This document shows positions 24,520-35,069 of a DNA stretch of 64,000 nucleotides, piece by piece. The stretch covers positions 51,604,448-51,668,447 of the forward strand of contig NC_086383.1 in NCBI RefSeq assembly GCF_036588685.1, given 5' to 3'. A model generated the notes under the pieces. That model was given only the letters and a program-made list of their open reading frames with translations, made no database searches and was not told the origin of the DNA. The stretch comes from Mytilus trossulus. Lineage: Eukaryota; Mollusca; Bivalvia; Mytilida; Mytilidae. Position numbers and translations under genes: made by a program. How positions within the stretch are numbered: the stretch's first letter is position 1; each line of letters begins with the position of its first letter.

Positions 24520-25470
24520 AACCAATACCTATGGGGTCTTCCGGGTTAACAGTACGTCAGTGCTTTTATATTGTCTCGTTTTCACTAAATGTTTTCTCTT
24601 CCTGTGTTCATTACTCATCGAGCTGATGCCTTTTAGGCAGCAAGGCGATTTTTCTAACGTGCTGCTCAGAAAGGTAAATATGATATTAAGTTGTATGATA
24701 GCATGATCATTTTCCTTCAAAATGCTAATTTTTTTTCCAACTTTTAAGAACCATGCTTAAATGCCTTTTCCAACCGTGGGAAAATTAGAAGTTTAACAAA
24801 TTTAATATTATCAAAAGTTGTTAAAGACTAAACATAGGAATGATCAATTCATAAAAAGGATGTCTTAAGCAAATATATAAATGAAATAAATATTATAATG
24901 ATTTTTGAAAAACACAAAATCACAATGAAAACCGGAAGATTTCATTGACAACAATGTGTCAGGAAAAGAAAGAATTATTTTGCTGAAGCCTCTTCTATCG
25001 CAGAAGGCGGAAATCAAGCTTTAATCTTATAGTTTTGAAAAATTTCTAAACCCTGTCAAAACTGAATAGTTACATGATTGTCAAAAGAATATTTTAGTTA
25101 TCAAAATTCGTTTTACTTCAATTCACGACATATGAAAAAGATGTAATTCCCGGAGAAGCGGAAACCTCTCATCATACACGTAGTACAATGTAACATGTAG
25201 AAATACGGAAATTTGAAACTGAAACTTAAACTTTTAACTGTGTTATCGTTTAACATCATTAAAACGGAAATATATGTATCAAAAATATATCAATTTTGAG
25301 AAAAATCTATGCATTGGTAATTGGCGATTTAATTATGTTAAAACAAATTTAAGAAAGTTTTCGTCTATTTAATGTGGTTTCTATACAAATGTGCATCTTT
25401 TTAAAACGACAATTTTCGTAATGTTTCAGAAAATTAAACAGATAAATGCTTTACTTTTTTTTCCATATTT
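24520..25470. repeat. Segmental duplication, copy 2
   Basis: Matches 23020-23980: TCTTCCGGGTTAACAGTACG, ATTGTCTCGTTTTCACTAAA, GGCAGCAAGGCG, CCGTGGGAAAATTAGAAG and TTAAAGACTAAACATAGG. Its right part repeats the AAATGTGCATCT and CAGAAAATTAAACAGATA boxes. Confidence 0.75.
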
Positions 25471-25776
25471 AGTTGTAGTTAAACGAGCCAACGTTGCATG
25501 CACAATTTTACCAAAATCTGTGACATAGCTCATTAACTTTAACTTGACCTTAACGTATTTTACTGTTTATGAAATCTGCATGTCGACAGAGTATTACATA
25601 TAAGTAATTGAATTGTATTATACAGTTTTTTTCAAAGTCATTTCTGAAATTGCAACGGAAATAATATGGCGTAATGGATATATCATGTGCTCGATTTTTG
25701 ACTTGAGTAAAACGGTTCCTCAGTATGGTGTCACACCACTAATTCATTCAATTAACGTTTAAAACATGTAAATAAA

Positions 25777-25890
25777 ATTGAGAAAGGAAATTGGATATGT
25801 GTCAGAGCGACAACAACCCGACCATAGAGCAGACAACAGCCGAAGGCCACCAATGGGTCTTCAATGTAGCGAGAAAACCTCCTCTTACAA
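25777..25890 (+). repeat. Family B copy, partial
   Basis: TTGAGAAAGGAAATTGGATA, CGACAACAACCCGACC, GAAGGCCACCAATGGGTCTT and CAGCGAG-like boxes, ending after GAGAAAACCTCC. The GC-rich 3' end of the family is missing. Confidence 0.85.
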
Positions 25891-25953
25891 ATAAATGAAA
25901 CTTCACTTAATGAGAAGTTTTGAGGCCAAATTGACTTTTTCATTAATTTGAAT

Positions 25954-26181
25954 TACTGTGGAATCATTTATTTTCGTGGGTATCAATTTTCGTGGGTATC
26001 AATTTTCGTGGATTACGGAAAACTTGCATATTCGTTGATATTTAATTTCGTGGTTTTGCTGAAGTCTCCATACAAAACTATAGAAAATTCAGCATTCGTT
26101 GATCATTTAATTTCATGGTTTCACTGTACCCACGAAATCCACGAAAATTGGTATTCAACGAATAATAATGAATCCACAGTA
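25954..26181. mobile_element. 228-bp TA-flanked MITE (Tc1/mariner-like)
   Basis: The left end TACTGTGGAATCATTTATT faces the right end AATAATGAATCCACAGTA, an imperfect inverted repeat bounded by TA on both sides, as in TA-targeting Tc1/mariner elements. Subterminal TTTTCGTGGGTATCAA boxes occur in direct and inverted form on the two sides, so the whole element could fold. It has no transposase. The class is inferred from the TA border only. Confidence 0.7.
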
Positions 26182-26914
26182 CATGTTTAGGGTAAACATG
26201 TTACTTAATTTGCTTACGTGTATTGAAGGTTGTTAGCAATAGGCGACTTCCGGAATGCCAATAAACTGAATTACCTCTCCCTAAATATGTGAACAGTTTT
26301 TTTTATTACATTCTGTTCATATGTAAAGTTATTTTAAAAACTTTCTATAAATCTTACTTTTACCCATCATTACAAACAAGAAAGTCTAAAATTAGCAGTA
26401 ATTGTACTCTACTGTACTGATTATTACTCGATCATTCTGAATAAGTTTAAATTTTACTGGAAATTTACTTGACCCCAATCTTAAGCATGCTTGTATGTAT
26501 TGATTTGTACTCGACCACAATCAAGACAATACTTAAAAGTCTGAACTAATACTCGATCAGTCTGAAACATTTGTAACTTTAAGACCCTTTACAGCTTAAT
26601 ATGTGGTGAAGGGTTTTGCTCATTGCTGTCTGAAGATCTTATATTGACCTATAATTGCTAACTCCTTCGCCTACTTATATAAGTATCGCATGCAACGATT
26701 TAACCAAATGTCAGGCTTTTTTTAAACTTTTCTATGTGATCTCAAATCTGCAAGGCAAATAATATGTAAGTAACGGTTAGGCAAAAATTTTCATTTTTCT
26801 GTTAGAAAACACATACGAAGGATCATACAACGGATTTCTAAAGCTAAACCTTCTTATTAGTGATGCATATCGTTTCTCGATACAAAAATGTACGTCATTG
26901 CCACAGAAATATCT
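26182..26914. other. No gene; short inverted family A fragment
   Basis: At about 26593-26665 a fragment reads GTGGTGAAGGGTTTTGCTC then CCTATAATTGCTAAC, the family A middle in minus orientation. The rest is unrecognised AT-rich sequence. Confidence 0.5.
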
Positions 26915-29677
26915 CTCCCATCAGAGACGACTCTCCATCAGTGACAACTCTCCACCAGAGACAACTCTCCATCAGTGACAACTCTTCATCAGAGACAACT
27001 TTCCATCAGAGACAACTCTCCATCAGAGACAACTCTCCATCAGAGACAACTCTCCATCAGAGACAACTCTCCATCAATGACAACTTTCCATCAGAGACAA
27101 CTCTCCATCTAAGACAACTCTACAGCAGAGACAACGCTCCATGAGATACAACTCTCTATCAGAGACAATCTCCATCAGAAACAACGTACTCTCCATCAGA
27201 GACAACATTCCACAAAGACAACTCCCCATCAGAGACAACTCTCCATCAGACAAACTCTCCATAAGAGACAACTCTCATCCAGAGATAACTCTCAACCAGA
27301 GACAACTCTCCACAGCGACAACTCTCCACAGAGACAACTCTCAACCAGAGACAACACTCCACAGAGACAACTCTCAATCAGTGACAACACTCCACAGAGA
27401 CAAATCTCAACCAGAGACAACTCCCCACAGAGACATCTCCCAATCAGATACAACTCTTTATTACATACAACTCTTTATCACATACAACTCTCCAATAGAG
27501 ACAACTCCCCATCAGATACAACTCTCTGTTACATACAACTCTCAATCACATACAACTCTCCATTGAAACATCTCTCCAATAGAGACAACTCCCCATCAGA
27601 TACAACTCCCAATCACAGACAACTCTCTATCACATACAACTCTCTATTACATACAACTCTTTATTACATACAACTCTCCATTAGAGACAACTCTCCACCA
27701 GAAACAACTCTCTATAAGAAAACTCTCCAACAGAGACAACATACCACAGAGACAACTCTCCATCAGAGACAACTTTCCATCAGTGACAACCGTCTATCAG
27801 AGACAACTGTCCACAGTGATAACTCTCCATCAGAGACAAATCTCCACAGAAATAACTCTCCATCTGAGACAACTCTCAATCAGAGATAACTTTTCATCAG
27901 AGACAACCGTCTATCAGAGACAACTCACCATCGGTGACAACTCTCCAAAGAAACAACTCTCCACAGAGACAAATCTCAATCAGAGACAACTTTCCAACAG
28001 AGATATCTCTCCATCACAGACAACTCTCTATTACAGACAACTCTCCATCAGCGATAACTCTCCATCAGAGACAACACTGCATCAGACCCATCTCTCCTTC
28101 AGAGATAACTCCCCATCAGATACAACTCTCTATCACATACAACTCTCCATTGAAACAACTCTCCATCAGAGAAAACTCCCCATCACATACAACTCTATAT
28201 TACATACAACTCTCCATTAGAGACAACTCTACACCAGAGACAACTCACTATTAGAGAACTCTCCAACAGAGACAACTTACCACAGAGACAACTCTCCGTC
28301 AGAGACAACTTTCCATCAGTGACAACTCTCAATCAGAGACAACTCTCCACCAGAAACAACTTCCATCAGAAACTACTGTCCATCAGAGACAACTTTCCAT
28401 CAGAGATAACTCTCCGTCTGAGAAAACTCTCCATTAGAGACAACTCTCCAACAGAGAGAACTCTCCAACAGAGAGAACTCTCCATCAGAGATAACTCTTC
28501 GTCTGAAATAAATCTCCATCAGAGATAACTCTCCGTCTGAGACAACTCTCCGTCAGAGATAACTCTCCGTCTGAGATAACTCTCCGTCAGAGATAACTCT
28601 CCGTCAGAGATAACTCTCCAACAGAGATAACTCTACATCAGTGACAACTCTCCACAGAAATTACTCTCCATTAGGGACAACTCTCCATCTGAGACAACTA
28701 TTCAACAGAGATAACTCTTCATCAGAGACAATTTTCCATCAGAGACAACTCTCTAATCAGTGACAACTCTCCACAGAAATAACTCTCAATCAGGGACAAC
28801 TTTCCGTCTGAGACAACTCTCCAACAGAGATAACTCTTCATCAGAGACAACTTTCCATCAGAGACAACTCTCCATCGGTGACAACTCTTCACAGAAACAA
28901 CTCTCCATCAGAGACAACTTTCCAACACAGACAACCCTCCACCAGAGACAACTTTCCAACAGAGATAACACTCCATCGATGACAACTCTTCACAGAAACA
29001 ACTCTCCATCAGATACAACTTTCCAATAGAGACAACTATCCATCGGTGACAACTCTTCACAGAAACAACTCTCCATCAGAGACAACTTTCCAACAGAGAT
29101 AACTCTCGATGAGAGACAAATCTCCACAGAGACAAGTCTCATTTAGAGATAACTTTCCACAGAGACAAATCTCAATCAGAGATAACGCTCCATCAGAGAC
29201 AATTCTCCATCGGTGACAACTCTTCACAGAAACAACTCTCTATCAGAGACAACTTTCCAACACAGACAACTCTCCATCAGAGACAACTTTCCAACAGAGA
29301 TAACTCTCCATCGGTGACAACTCTTCACAGAAACAACTGTCCATCAGAGACAACTTTCCAAAACAGGCAACTCTCCATCACAGACAACTTTCCAACAGAG
29401 ATAACTCTCCATAAGAGACAAATTTCCATCACAGAAAACTCTCTATTACAGACAACTCTCTATTACAGACAACTCTCTATTACAGACAACTCTCTTTTAC
29501 AGACAACTCTCTTTTACAGACAACTCTCTATTACAGACAACTCTCTATTACAGACAACTCTCCACAGAGATAAATCTCAATGAGAGATAACTTTCCACAG
29601 AGACAAATCTCAATCAGAGATAACGCTCCAGCAGAGACAACTCTACATCAGAGACAACTCTCCGTCAGAGACAACTA
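26915..29677. repeat. 17-bp minisatellite, ~160 units, family A-like
   Basis: Unit GACAACTCTCCATCAGA with many variants (TTTCCATC, TCTCCACA, CTCTATTACA). The motif GAGACAACTCTCCATCAGAG is nearly the family A segment GAGACAACTCTCCACCAGAG. Local 12- to 34-bp variants suggest sub-amplification, for instance the uniform TATTACAGACAACTCTC run at 29440-29560. As 17 is not a multiple of three, unit boundaries rotate through all frames. Several short open frames are by-products. Confidence 0.95.
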
Positions 29678-29949
29678 GTCTGTAAACAAGGTTTACAAGG
29701 TCATGGCGTTTCTCAGACTGTAATGACTAAATTCGTTGGTTCTGTACTGATTGATACTTTAGTCTAAGATAACAAGATTTTTTTTTTTTTTTTTTATTGA
29801 TTTTTTTGGGGGGGACGTTGAAAAATGATTCAGTAGCTGAATATACCTTTATGTCGGTGCTCTGTGTCTATTGTCTCAAAGTTAGTTGTTTTTGTGTCTT
29901 TTACCGGTCCTTTGAGTTTATCCTATTGCAACTGCATGATTTTTAAAGT
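29678..29949. other. Spacer, no gene seen
   Basis: Holds a poly-T run with a G-run near 29778-29814. Nothing else recognised. Confidence 0.4.
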
Positions 29950-30330
29950 TTGTTCTTATGTTGTACTATTACGCCACTGTCACAGTTTATGGAAGGATTG
30001 TGCGTTCACAAACATGTTTTACCCTGCCATATTATTTTAATATGTGCCTGTGTTAAATCAGGATCATGTAGTTAAGTGGTTGTCGTTGGTTCATGTCTTT
30101 TGACTCATATTTGATTTTTGTAAATTGTTTTGTTATATATAATAAGACCGTTATAGTTTTCGTTTGGATTGTTTCACATTTTTTATGTCGGGGCCTTTCA
30201 TAGCCGACTATACGGTATGAGATTTTGTCATTGTTGAAGGCCAAACGGGGGCCTTTAATTGCTTAAATCCACTTCATTTGAACTCTGATGGATTGCAACC
30301 ATACCAGACCTCCCTTTTCTATATTATCTA
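29950..30330 (-). repeat. Family A copy, inverted
   Basis: The minus-strand landmarks are diverged but in order: the head near 30310, AAGGCCCCCGTTTGGCC, CATTGTTGAAGGCC on plus near 30227, TCGGGGCCTTTCATAGCCG near 30187, and TTGTTCTTATGTTGTACTAT at the 3' end. Confidence 0.85.
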
Positions 30331-30354
30331 CCTGACTTTTGAACTCGTGTTTTC

Positions 30355-30421
30355 CATAACTTTCATGAAATATTTGTCACTGGACTTTAAAAATAATCAA
30401 CCATCAATCAATCAATCAATT
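30355..30421 (+). repeat. Dispersed repeat family G end with (AATC)n tail
   Basis: CATGAAATATTTGTCACTGG, then CTTTAAAAATAATCAACC and CAATCAATCAATCAATT. Other ends of the same type lie at 34545-34617 and 37590-37622. The simple tail resembles the 3' end of a retrotransposed element, which is an inference. Confidence 0.65.
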
Positions 30422-30659
30422 TAAACACGTGATAAATCTATCTATCTTCTTATTTCCGCACTCAGTCACAACTTTGACCAGTACGTGCCGTTGCATGCGT
30501 GGCTTATTTACAATTTAAAAGAAATAAACTTTGCAGTATTATTACGTTACATTGGTCAACAGAAAAAATAAAATATATAACAGTGATTTAATTAAATGTT
30601 TTTGTGGATTGTTATCCTATGTATATTTCTTGGTAAAACTATGAAGTACATGTTATCCA
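30422..30659. other. Spacer, no gene seen
   Basis: AT-rich, unrecognised. Confidence 0.35.
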
Positions 30660-31150
30660 GTGTTTCGAATATTTGCGAACGAGCAGATATAGAAATCTGC
30701 TCTTTGAAGCCGTCAACTGTTTTTGAATTTGTAAGAATCTTTACTGGTTTGAATTTGTTTATATAGTGATTGGTATGCTTATATCGTGTTCTGCTGTCTG
30801 ATTTAATGAGAATCTTTACGGTAGATTGCTAACTGTTGGTGTGTAATGTAATTTTATAGAAAACCACTAATCTTGTCTGTATTCGCCTTAATTGTAATGT
30901 AGGCCACTGTAGGTGTTCAAGGATATTTGAGTCCGAGCTGGTATTGTGGTATCTATTACATGTATAGCGGGCAGCTCTTCTCTAGCTGGACCATCTCAAT
31001 TTGATTGTTTTGAATTTTTGTTGTGAGGGTCCCAGACACAAGAGCTGTACTAAAGCTTAGGTCTAACTAACGAAATGTATGCCCTTTCTTTTATTTGTTT
31101 GGGTGATTCTTTTAGGTTACGTTTTAGAAAATTTAGTTGTCGATTTCCAT
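30660..31150 (-). mobile_element. LINE 3' end, broken jockey/CR1-type reverse transcriptase
   Basis: Minus-strand translation from 31150 gives the conserved C-terminal part of a non-LTR retrotransposon polymerase. The motifs in order are LNFLKRNLKESPKQIKERAY, SLVRPKL, a stop where E is usual (then YSSCVWDPHNK), a frame change, NNQIEMVQ, a second small shift, then RRAARYTCNRYHNTSSDSN, LEHLQWPTLQLRR, and TVDGFKEQ near the end. The endonuclease and most of the polymerase are missing, so this is a 5'-truncated, dead copy. The stop and frame shifts show no function remains. Its 5' truncation point falls at the edge of the 32-bp minisatellite. Family assignment rests on the VWDPH and QRRAAR motifs known from jockey/CR1-like elements. 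Confidence 0.88.
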
Positions 31151-31345
31151 TTGTTGTTCTATTATCTACATGTTTATTCCATTTGTTGTTCTATTATCTA
31201 CATGTTTATTCCATCTGTTGTTCTATTATCTACATGTTTATTCCATTTGTTGTTCTATTATCTACATGTTTATTCCATCTGTTGTTCTATTATCTACATG
31301 TTTATTCCATTTGTTGTTCTATTATCTACATGTTTATTCCATTTG
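31147..31345. repeat. 32-bp minisatellite, ~6 copies
   Basis: Unit CCATTTGTTGTTCTATTATC plus TACATGTTTATT, with CCAT at 31147, 31179 and so on (period 32). Because 32 is not a multiple of three, all three plus frames cycle and stay open, which makes three overlapping false frames. Confidence 0.93.
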
Positions 31346-31673
31346 AGATCTGATTGGATGCTTATGCATAAATATTTTGTAGCTGTTTCAGTTTAAAGAA
31401 TGTGTTTTTTTTGTGTGTGATTCTTAGAATGGAACATTTGTTTGGATGGAATGATATTAACCAGTCCTTTCCCATTGTGCCGCTGAATCTAAGTCCGATG
31501 ATTTTGAATATGAATAATTATGATGGTCTGGTAAGAGCTGAAAAAATGGCAAGCTAAGCGACAGGTCAATTGAAATCGGAATAATAAATCAGTAAATAAT
31601 CCTTCTGCCCCATCGCCCCCCCCCCCCCCCGAACATAAATAGTCGTACCCTTACTGTTATTTTCCGTGTAGTT
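31346..31673. other. No gene seen; C-run
   Basis: Unrecognised sequence with a long C-run near 31616-31630. Confidence 0.4.
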
Positions 31674-31838
31674 TTAATACTCATCCAGCTTATCGTCCCT
31701 ACAGGGATGTTCTACTAAGGCTGCCATACCATGAAAACATTTATCACACAGCTCACATTCTATTATATCTGCATTCATAAATTTATTAATGCTATTTAGA
31801 CTAAACGCATCATGTTTGTTATGCATGTGTCGTCTAAA
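31674..31838 (-). CDS. Terminal exon of a C2H2-type zinc-finger protein
   Basis: On the minus strand a pyrimidine-rich acceptor (TTTTACATATACAG) precedes a 54-codon frame ending in TAA at 31674-31676. Residues 1-9 (FRRHMHNKH) look like the second half of one finger, with His 4 and His 9 spaced H-x4-H. Residues 28-46 (CELCDKCFHGMAALVEHPC) carry Cys 28, Cys 31 and, twelve residues on, His 44 and Cys 46, an atypically short last pair. The remainder is an acidic tail ending KLDEY. Such fingers usually bind nucleic acid, but target and function cannot be told. The matching upstream exon, with the first half of finger one, was not found at 31840-33100. It may lie farther right, or this may be a stranded exon. 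The acceptor placement is an inference. Confidence 0.5.
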   Translation of the reverse strand, partial: FRRHMHNKHDAFSLNSINKFMNADIIECELCDKCFHGMAALVEHPCRDDKLDEY

Positions 31839-32654
31839 CTGTATATGTAAAAGGAAGAGGGAGAAGAGAGACAGAAGATATTTCCAATGCAAAGAAATAC
31901 AAACAGATATTGACCTCTTCTGGCTCACTACCGAAGAACCCCAAAACCACGCCCATCTACAGGAGAGTCACGTGGGTCAGTGGGGTTAACAGAATAGAGA
32001 ATAATGGGCAAAATATAAAGAATAGAGAAAAATGGACACAAAAAATAAAGAATAGAGAAAATAACAAAAAGTAAGAAAAATTAAATATATAGAAATGAAG
32101 TACCGGCTCATCCAACTTCTCAGCCGCCTCCTGTCCATGATGCATTTTATTGGGGCTTTTTTTTTAAAAGATCAGCTGTTCAATATTTAATACTATGAAG
32201 CAGTTAGTAACTAGACTCAGGGGCGGATCCAGGATTTTTGAAACTGAGGGGGGGTTATTCCCAAACAACGGAATTTATATATGAATATAGTCCTTAGTGT
32301 GGACAGTGTGTTACTTGCCAATGTTTGTTATACCCCTTTCAAATTTATTTCTTCATGTTTTATGCCTGATATTGCAAGTTGGGGGGTGAAATGACACTGT
32401 AAAAAAATTTGGGTCATAAAAGGTAAAGTAGTGATTAGGTCCAGCTGAAAAAGGTAAAAAATTAGCACTTCGGAAGCTGTCAAAAGATTTCAAGACCCCC
32501 TCAACATAAAATTGTCCATATTTTGAGTTAGAGCTGATGAAGTTTTCTATAATTTTGATATAATTTGTCTCAAAAGTAGTACAACACACAGTAAAAATAT
32601 TATTGAGAAAGCGCAGGTGGGATTTTTTTAATTTTCATTTATTGTCTTAAAGAA
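31839..32654. other. No assigned gene; MITE fragment
   Basis: From about 32218 a CAGGGGCGGATCCAGG piece followed by a G-run matches one end of the small element at 19704-19800. A minus frame opening at 32145 begins MHHGQEAAEKLDEPVLHF and then becomes low-complexity; not called. Confidence 0.4.
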
Positions 32655-32783
32655 ATGCACTACGAAATAACTGTGTACTCGGACCCACTGCGAGGGCAAC
32701 TTTGTCGGATATATTTATCCAACTTCCGAAGCAAGGTTGTCGGCTCTCCGGACATTCCCGAAGTCCTGCGTTTAACTGTTTGA
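32655..32783 (+). CDS. Candidate short coding exon, 42 codons, unrecognised
   Basis: Reads MHYEITVYSDPLRGQLCR, then YLSNFRSKVVGS and ends EVLRLTV before TGA. It sits in an island of higher GC than the flanks and has a protein-like composition. The minus strand of the same island (32660-32887) is also open for 75 codons with a plausible composition, so the strand is uncertain. No domain was recognised and no clear splice sites were seen. Either a small ORF, an exon or a pseudogene remnant. Confidence 0.25.
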   Translation: MHYEITVYSDPLRGQLCRIYLSNFRSKVVGSPDIPEVLRLTV

Positions 32784-33734
32784 TTGCCGAGTTTATGACC
32801 TTCAGTCCTTGCTTGGAAGTTGATATTTATCATGAGATTTTCCGGAGAAATAAGTCCTGAAACGAGTTGTACAATATATATGCGCACCAGATTTCGCGCC
32901 CCCTGTCAAAAGTCTGTTTCCTGTAATTGTGAAAGAAATGGAAAAACAGACGATTTTGTTAAAATATACTCTAAGATATAACCAATATATTGTGAGAACA
33001 CAGAAAAGTAAGTGAAAATAAAACAGACTTCAATCGAAAAAAAGTTGGTTCTTCTAGAACGACAATCGACATGCAAAAAAAAAATGAATATCAAAATTGA
33101 TCGTTACCAGTACAGTATATAACGACCTATTTACTATGGTTATGAAAAGAAATAAACTAGTTTTGTTTACTTTTTCTAAAAATTGTGATCGCATAGAAGT
33201 TTTCATATCAATAATTAAACTTTTGGATACGAGTTGTCTCCACTTAACTTAAACTGTTGGACTGTTTACTCGCTAATGTAGCACTGAGAAACAAGAAGAA
33301 AACAAATTGAGGGTAAATAAATGATCAAGACACATGCATTAAAGTCATTCTTTAAAGTGGTGTTGTTTAAAAATGTAATGGAACAACCATTCAACCTAAA
33401 AAAATAGGGGGGGGGGGGGGGCATGGGTTTTTGTCTAAAGTCCTTCCGAGCAAGCCTGATTTTATTTAGTTTTCATGTTTTTCAACGCTATCAATCAAAT
33501 CAGGGAAAATCTGGATTCAGAATAATTTTTTTTGTCATTTGCTTGAACAGAATATTTGTTTTTCATCAAGTTGAGGATCTAGGAAAAAAACATAAGCCCA
33601 CCCCCTTGAAGTTAAATGGTCGTTCCCTTAACTGGAGATTGAAACGTAGACTAACTGATTGAGTTATGCAATACCATAATAGGGAATGTTGAGTTTTTTT
33701 ATAAAAGGATAATGTCATAATATATATGAAAATA
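32784..33734. other. No assigned gene; G-run
   Basis: AT-rich. A G-run occurs near 33409-33421. An AAATGGTCGTTCC box near 33615 recurs near 39617, a small dispersed repeat. No gene was recognised. Confidence 0.4.
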
Positions 33735-33952
33735 AGATGTAAATTGAATATATGCCAATGAGACAACTCATATGAAGGGGATGTCAGCAAACATAGGCAA
33801 CGGTAAGGATTCAACAATGAGAAAAATCCATACCGTATAGCTGGCTTATAAAGGCCCCGACATGAAAAATGTGGAACAATAAATTTAAAGGAGAAAACAA
33901 ACGGCCTGAATTATAACAAAACAATTTATGAAAAACAAATATGATTGACAGA
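33735..33952 (+). repeat. Family A copy, diverged
   Basis: AAGATGTAAATTGAATATAT head, CCAATGAGACAACTC, ATTCAACAATGAGAAAAATCC, AAAGGCCCCGACATG and AAACGGCCTGAATTA in order. The 3' third is missing. Confidence 0.8.
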
Positions 33953-34544
33953 AATGAACAGGGTTGTGGAAATATTTGTTGTGAGAACTTGTCCCTAGTC
34001 AAGTAAAACTAAATTTTACTTGTCAAGAAAAAAGTTACTTGTCCTGAATTTCCCAATAAATATTGAAGTAATTTATTGTAAGCTTGTATGATTCTTAATT
34101 TTTAACTATCACAAAAAAAAGTATGTTTGTGATATTTGTTTATGCGTATGAATAAATGATGTATATGGTTACATGTAACTTCAATAAGACAGAAACCCAA
34201 CAGCAAAACAACCACAAGATATCTGAAGGGCAATTTTGCAATGTTTTTTTAATGATAGCCAGTATACATGGTATAGATAGATCCATGATATTTTATAAGT
34301 TTTGAAACGAGCGAAGAAATGACTAATACACATATTTATTATAAATGATTAATTGTTCCTTTTATCTATTAAATTGACAACAAATTAATACATTGTAATA
34401 ATTTGTATATACTTTTAAAAATTAGCAAGATGTGGGTGTTTTTTACAAATTGTGTAAAAATAAAATTTATTTTAGAAGTTTCTTTACCATGTTTACTGGA
34501 GAGCCAAGGGCAGGGGAAATCTGTTAAGCATGATTTTTCAAATT
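33953..34544. other. No gene; possible hAT left end
   Basis: CAGGGTTGTGGAAATATTTG at about 33959 starts with the CAGGG typical of hAT ends, and ACTTGTC motifs follow in direct and inverted form (to about 34050). No matching right end was found within the next 2 kb, so at best it is a truncated element. Confidence 0.3.
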
Positions 34545-34617
34545 CTCGTTCATCCTGAATATGCATGAAATATTTGCCACTGGACGTTAGGCAACCATCA
34601 ATCAATCAATCAAATTC
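34545..34617 (+). repeat. Family G end with (AATC)n tail
   Basis: CCTGAATATGCATGAAATAT, then TTGCCACTGGACGTTAGGC and CATCAATCAATCAATC. Same end as at 30355-30421. Confidence 0.7.
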
Positions 34618-34664
34618 TCGTTTTTATTTTTCCATATTCTCTGTATTTCTCCCTCTCCGTTTTT

Positions 34665-35069
34665 ATGCCCCTGTCGTAGCAGAGGGGGCATTAAGCTTTA
34701 CCCTTGTCCGTCCATACGTATGTACATCATGCAGTACGTCTCAAAGTTGGTTTCCATTCTCTAGATTAAGTTTGCCTCAACCAAATGTTATAAATGCTTA
34801 TTACCACAAAATACAGATCTAGTTGAATTTTGGTGATGTCAGTTTAACCGTTCTAGAGTAATGCCCCTTTACAAAAGCTGAATTTTTTGTTTCTGTTCTC
34901 TAACTTAAGTTTGCCTCAACCAAATTTTATGAAACTTATACACAATGCTTATAACCACAAAATACAGATCAAGATTGATTGTTGGTGGTGTCACTTTTAC
35001 TGTTCTAGAGTTATGCCCCTTTACAAAAGGAAAAATTGCTGAATTTTTCATTTCCGTTCTCTTACTTAA
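34665..35069 (+). repeat. Dispersed repeat family C, left part, cut at TTAA
   Basis: GCCCCTGTCGTAGCAGAGGG, then tandem ~165-bp blocks of TTAAGTTTGCCTCAACCAAA, TACCACAAAATACAGATC and TAGAGTTATGCCCCTTTAC. It stops at CGTTCTCTTACTTAA (35066-35069), exactly where the next block would begin TTAAGTTTGCCTC. That continuation is found at 41853. Confidence 0.85.

Noticed and set aside
26860..29583. Series of plus frames rich in RQLS/RDNS motifs
   Set aside because: By-products of the 17-bp array; similar peptides appear in all frames because the period rotates the frame.
33959..34060. hAT element starting CAGGGTTGTGGAAA
   Set aside because: No right terminus or target duplication was found, so only a possible truncated end is noted.
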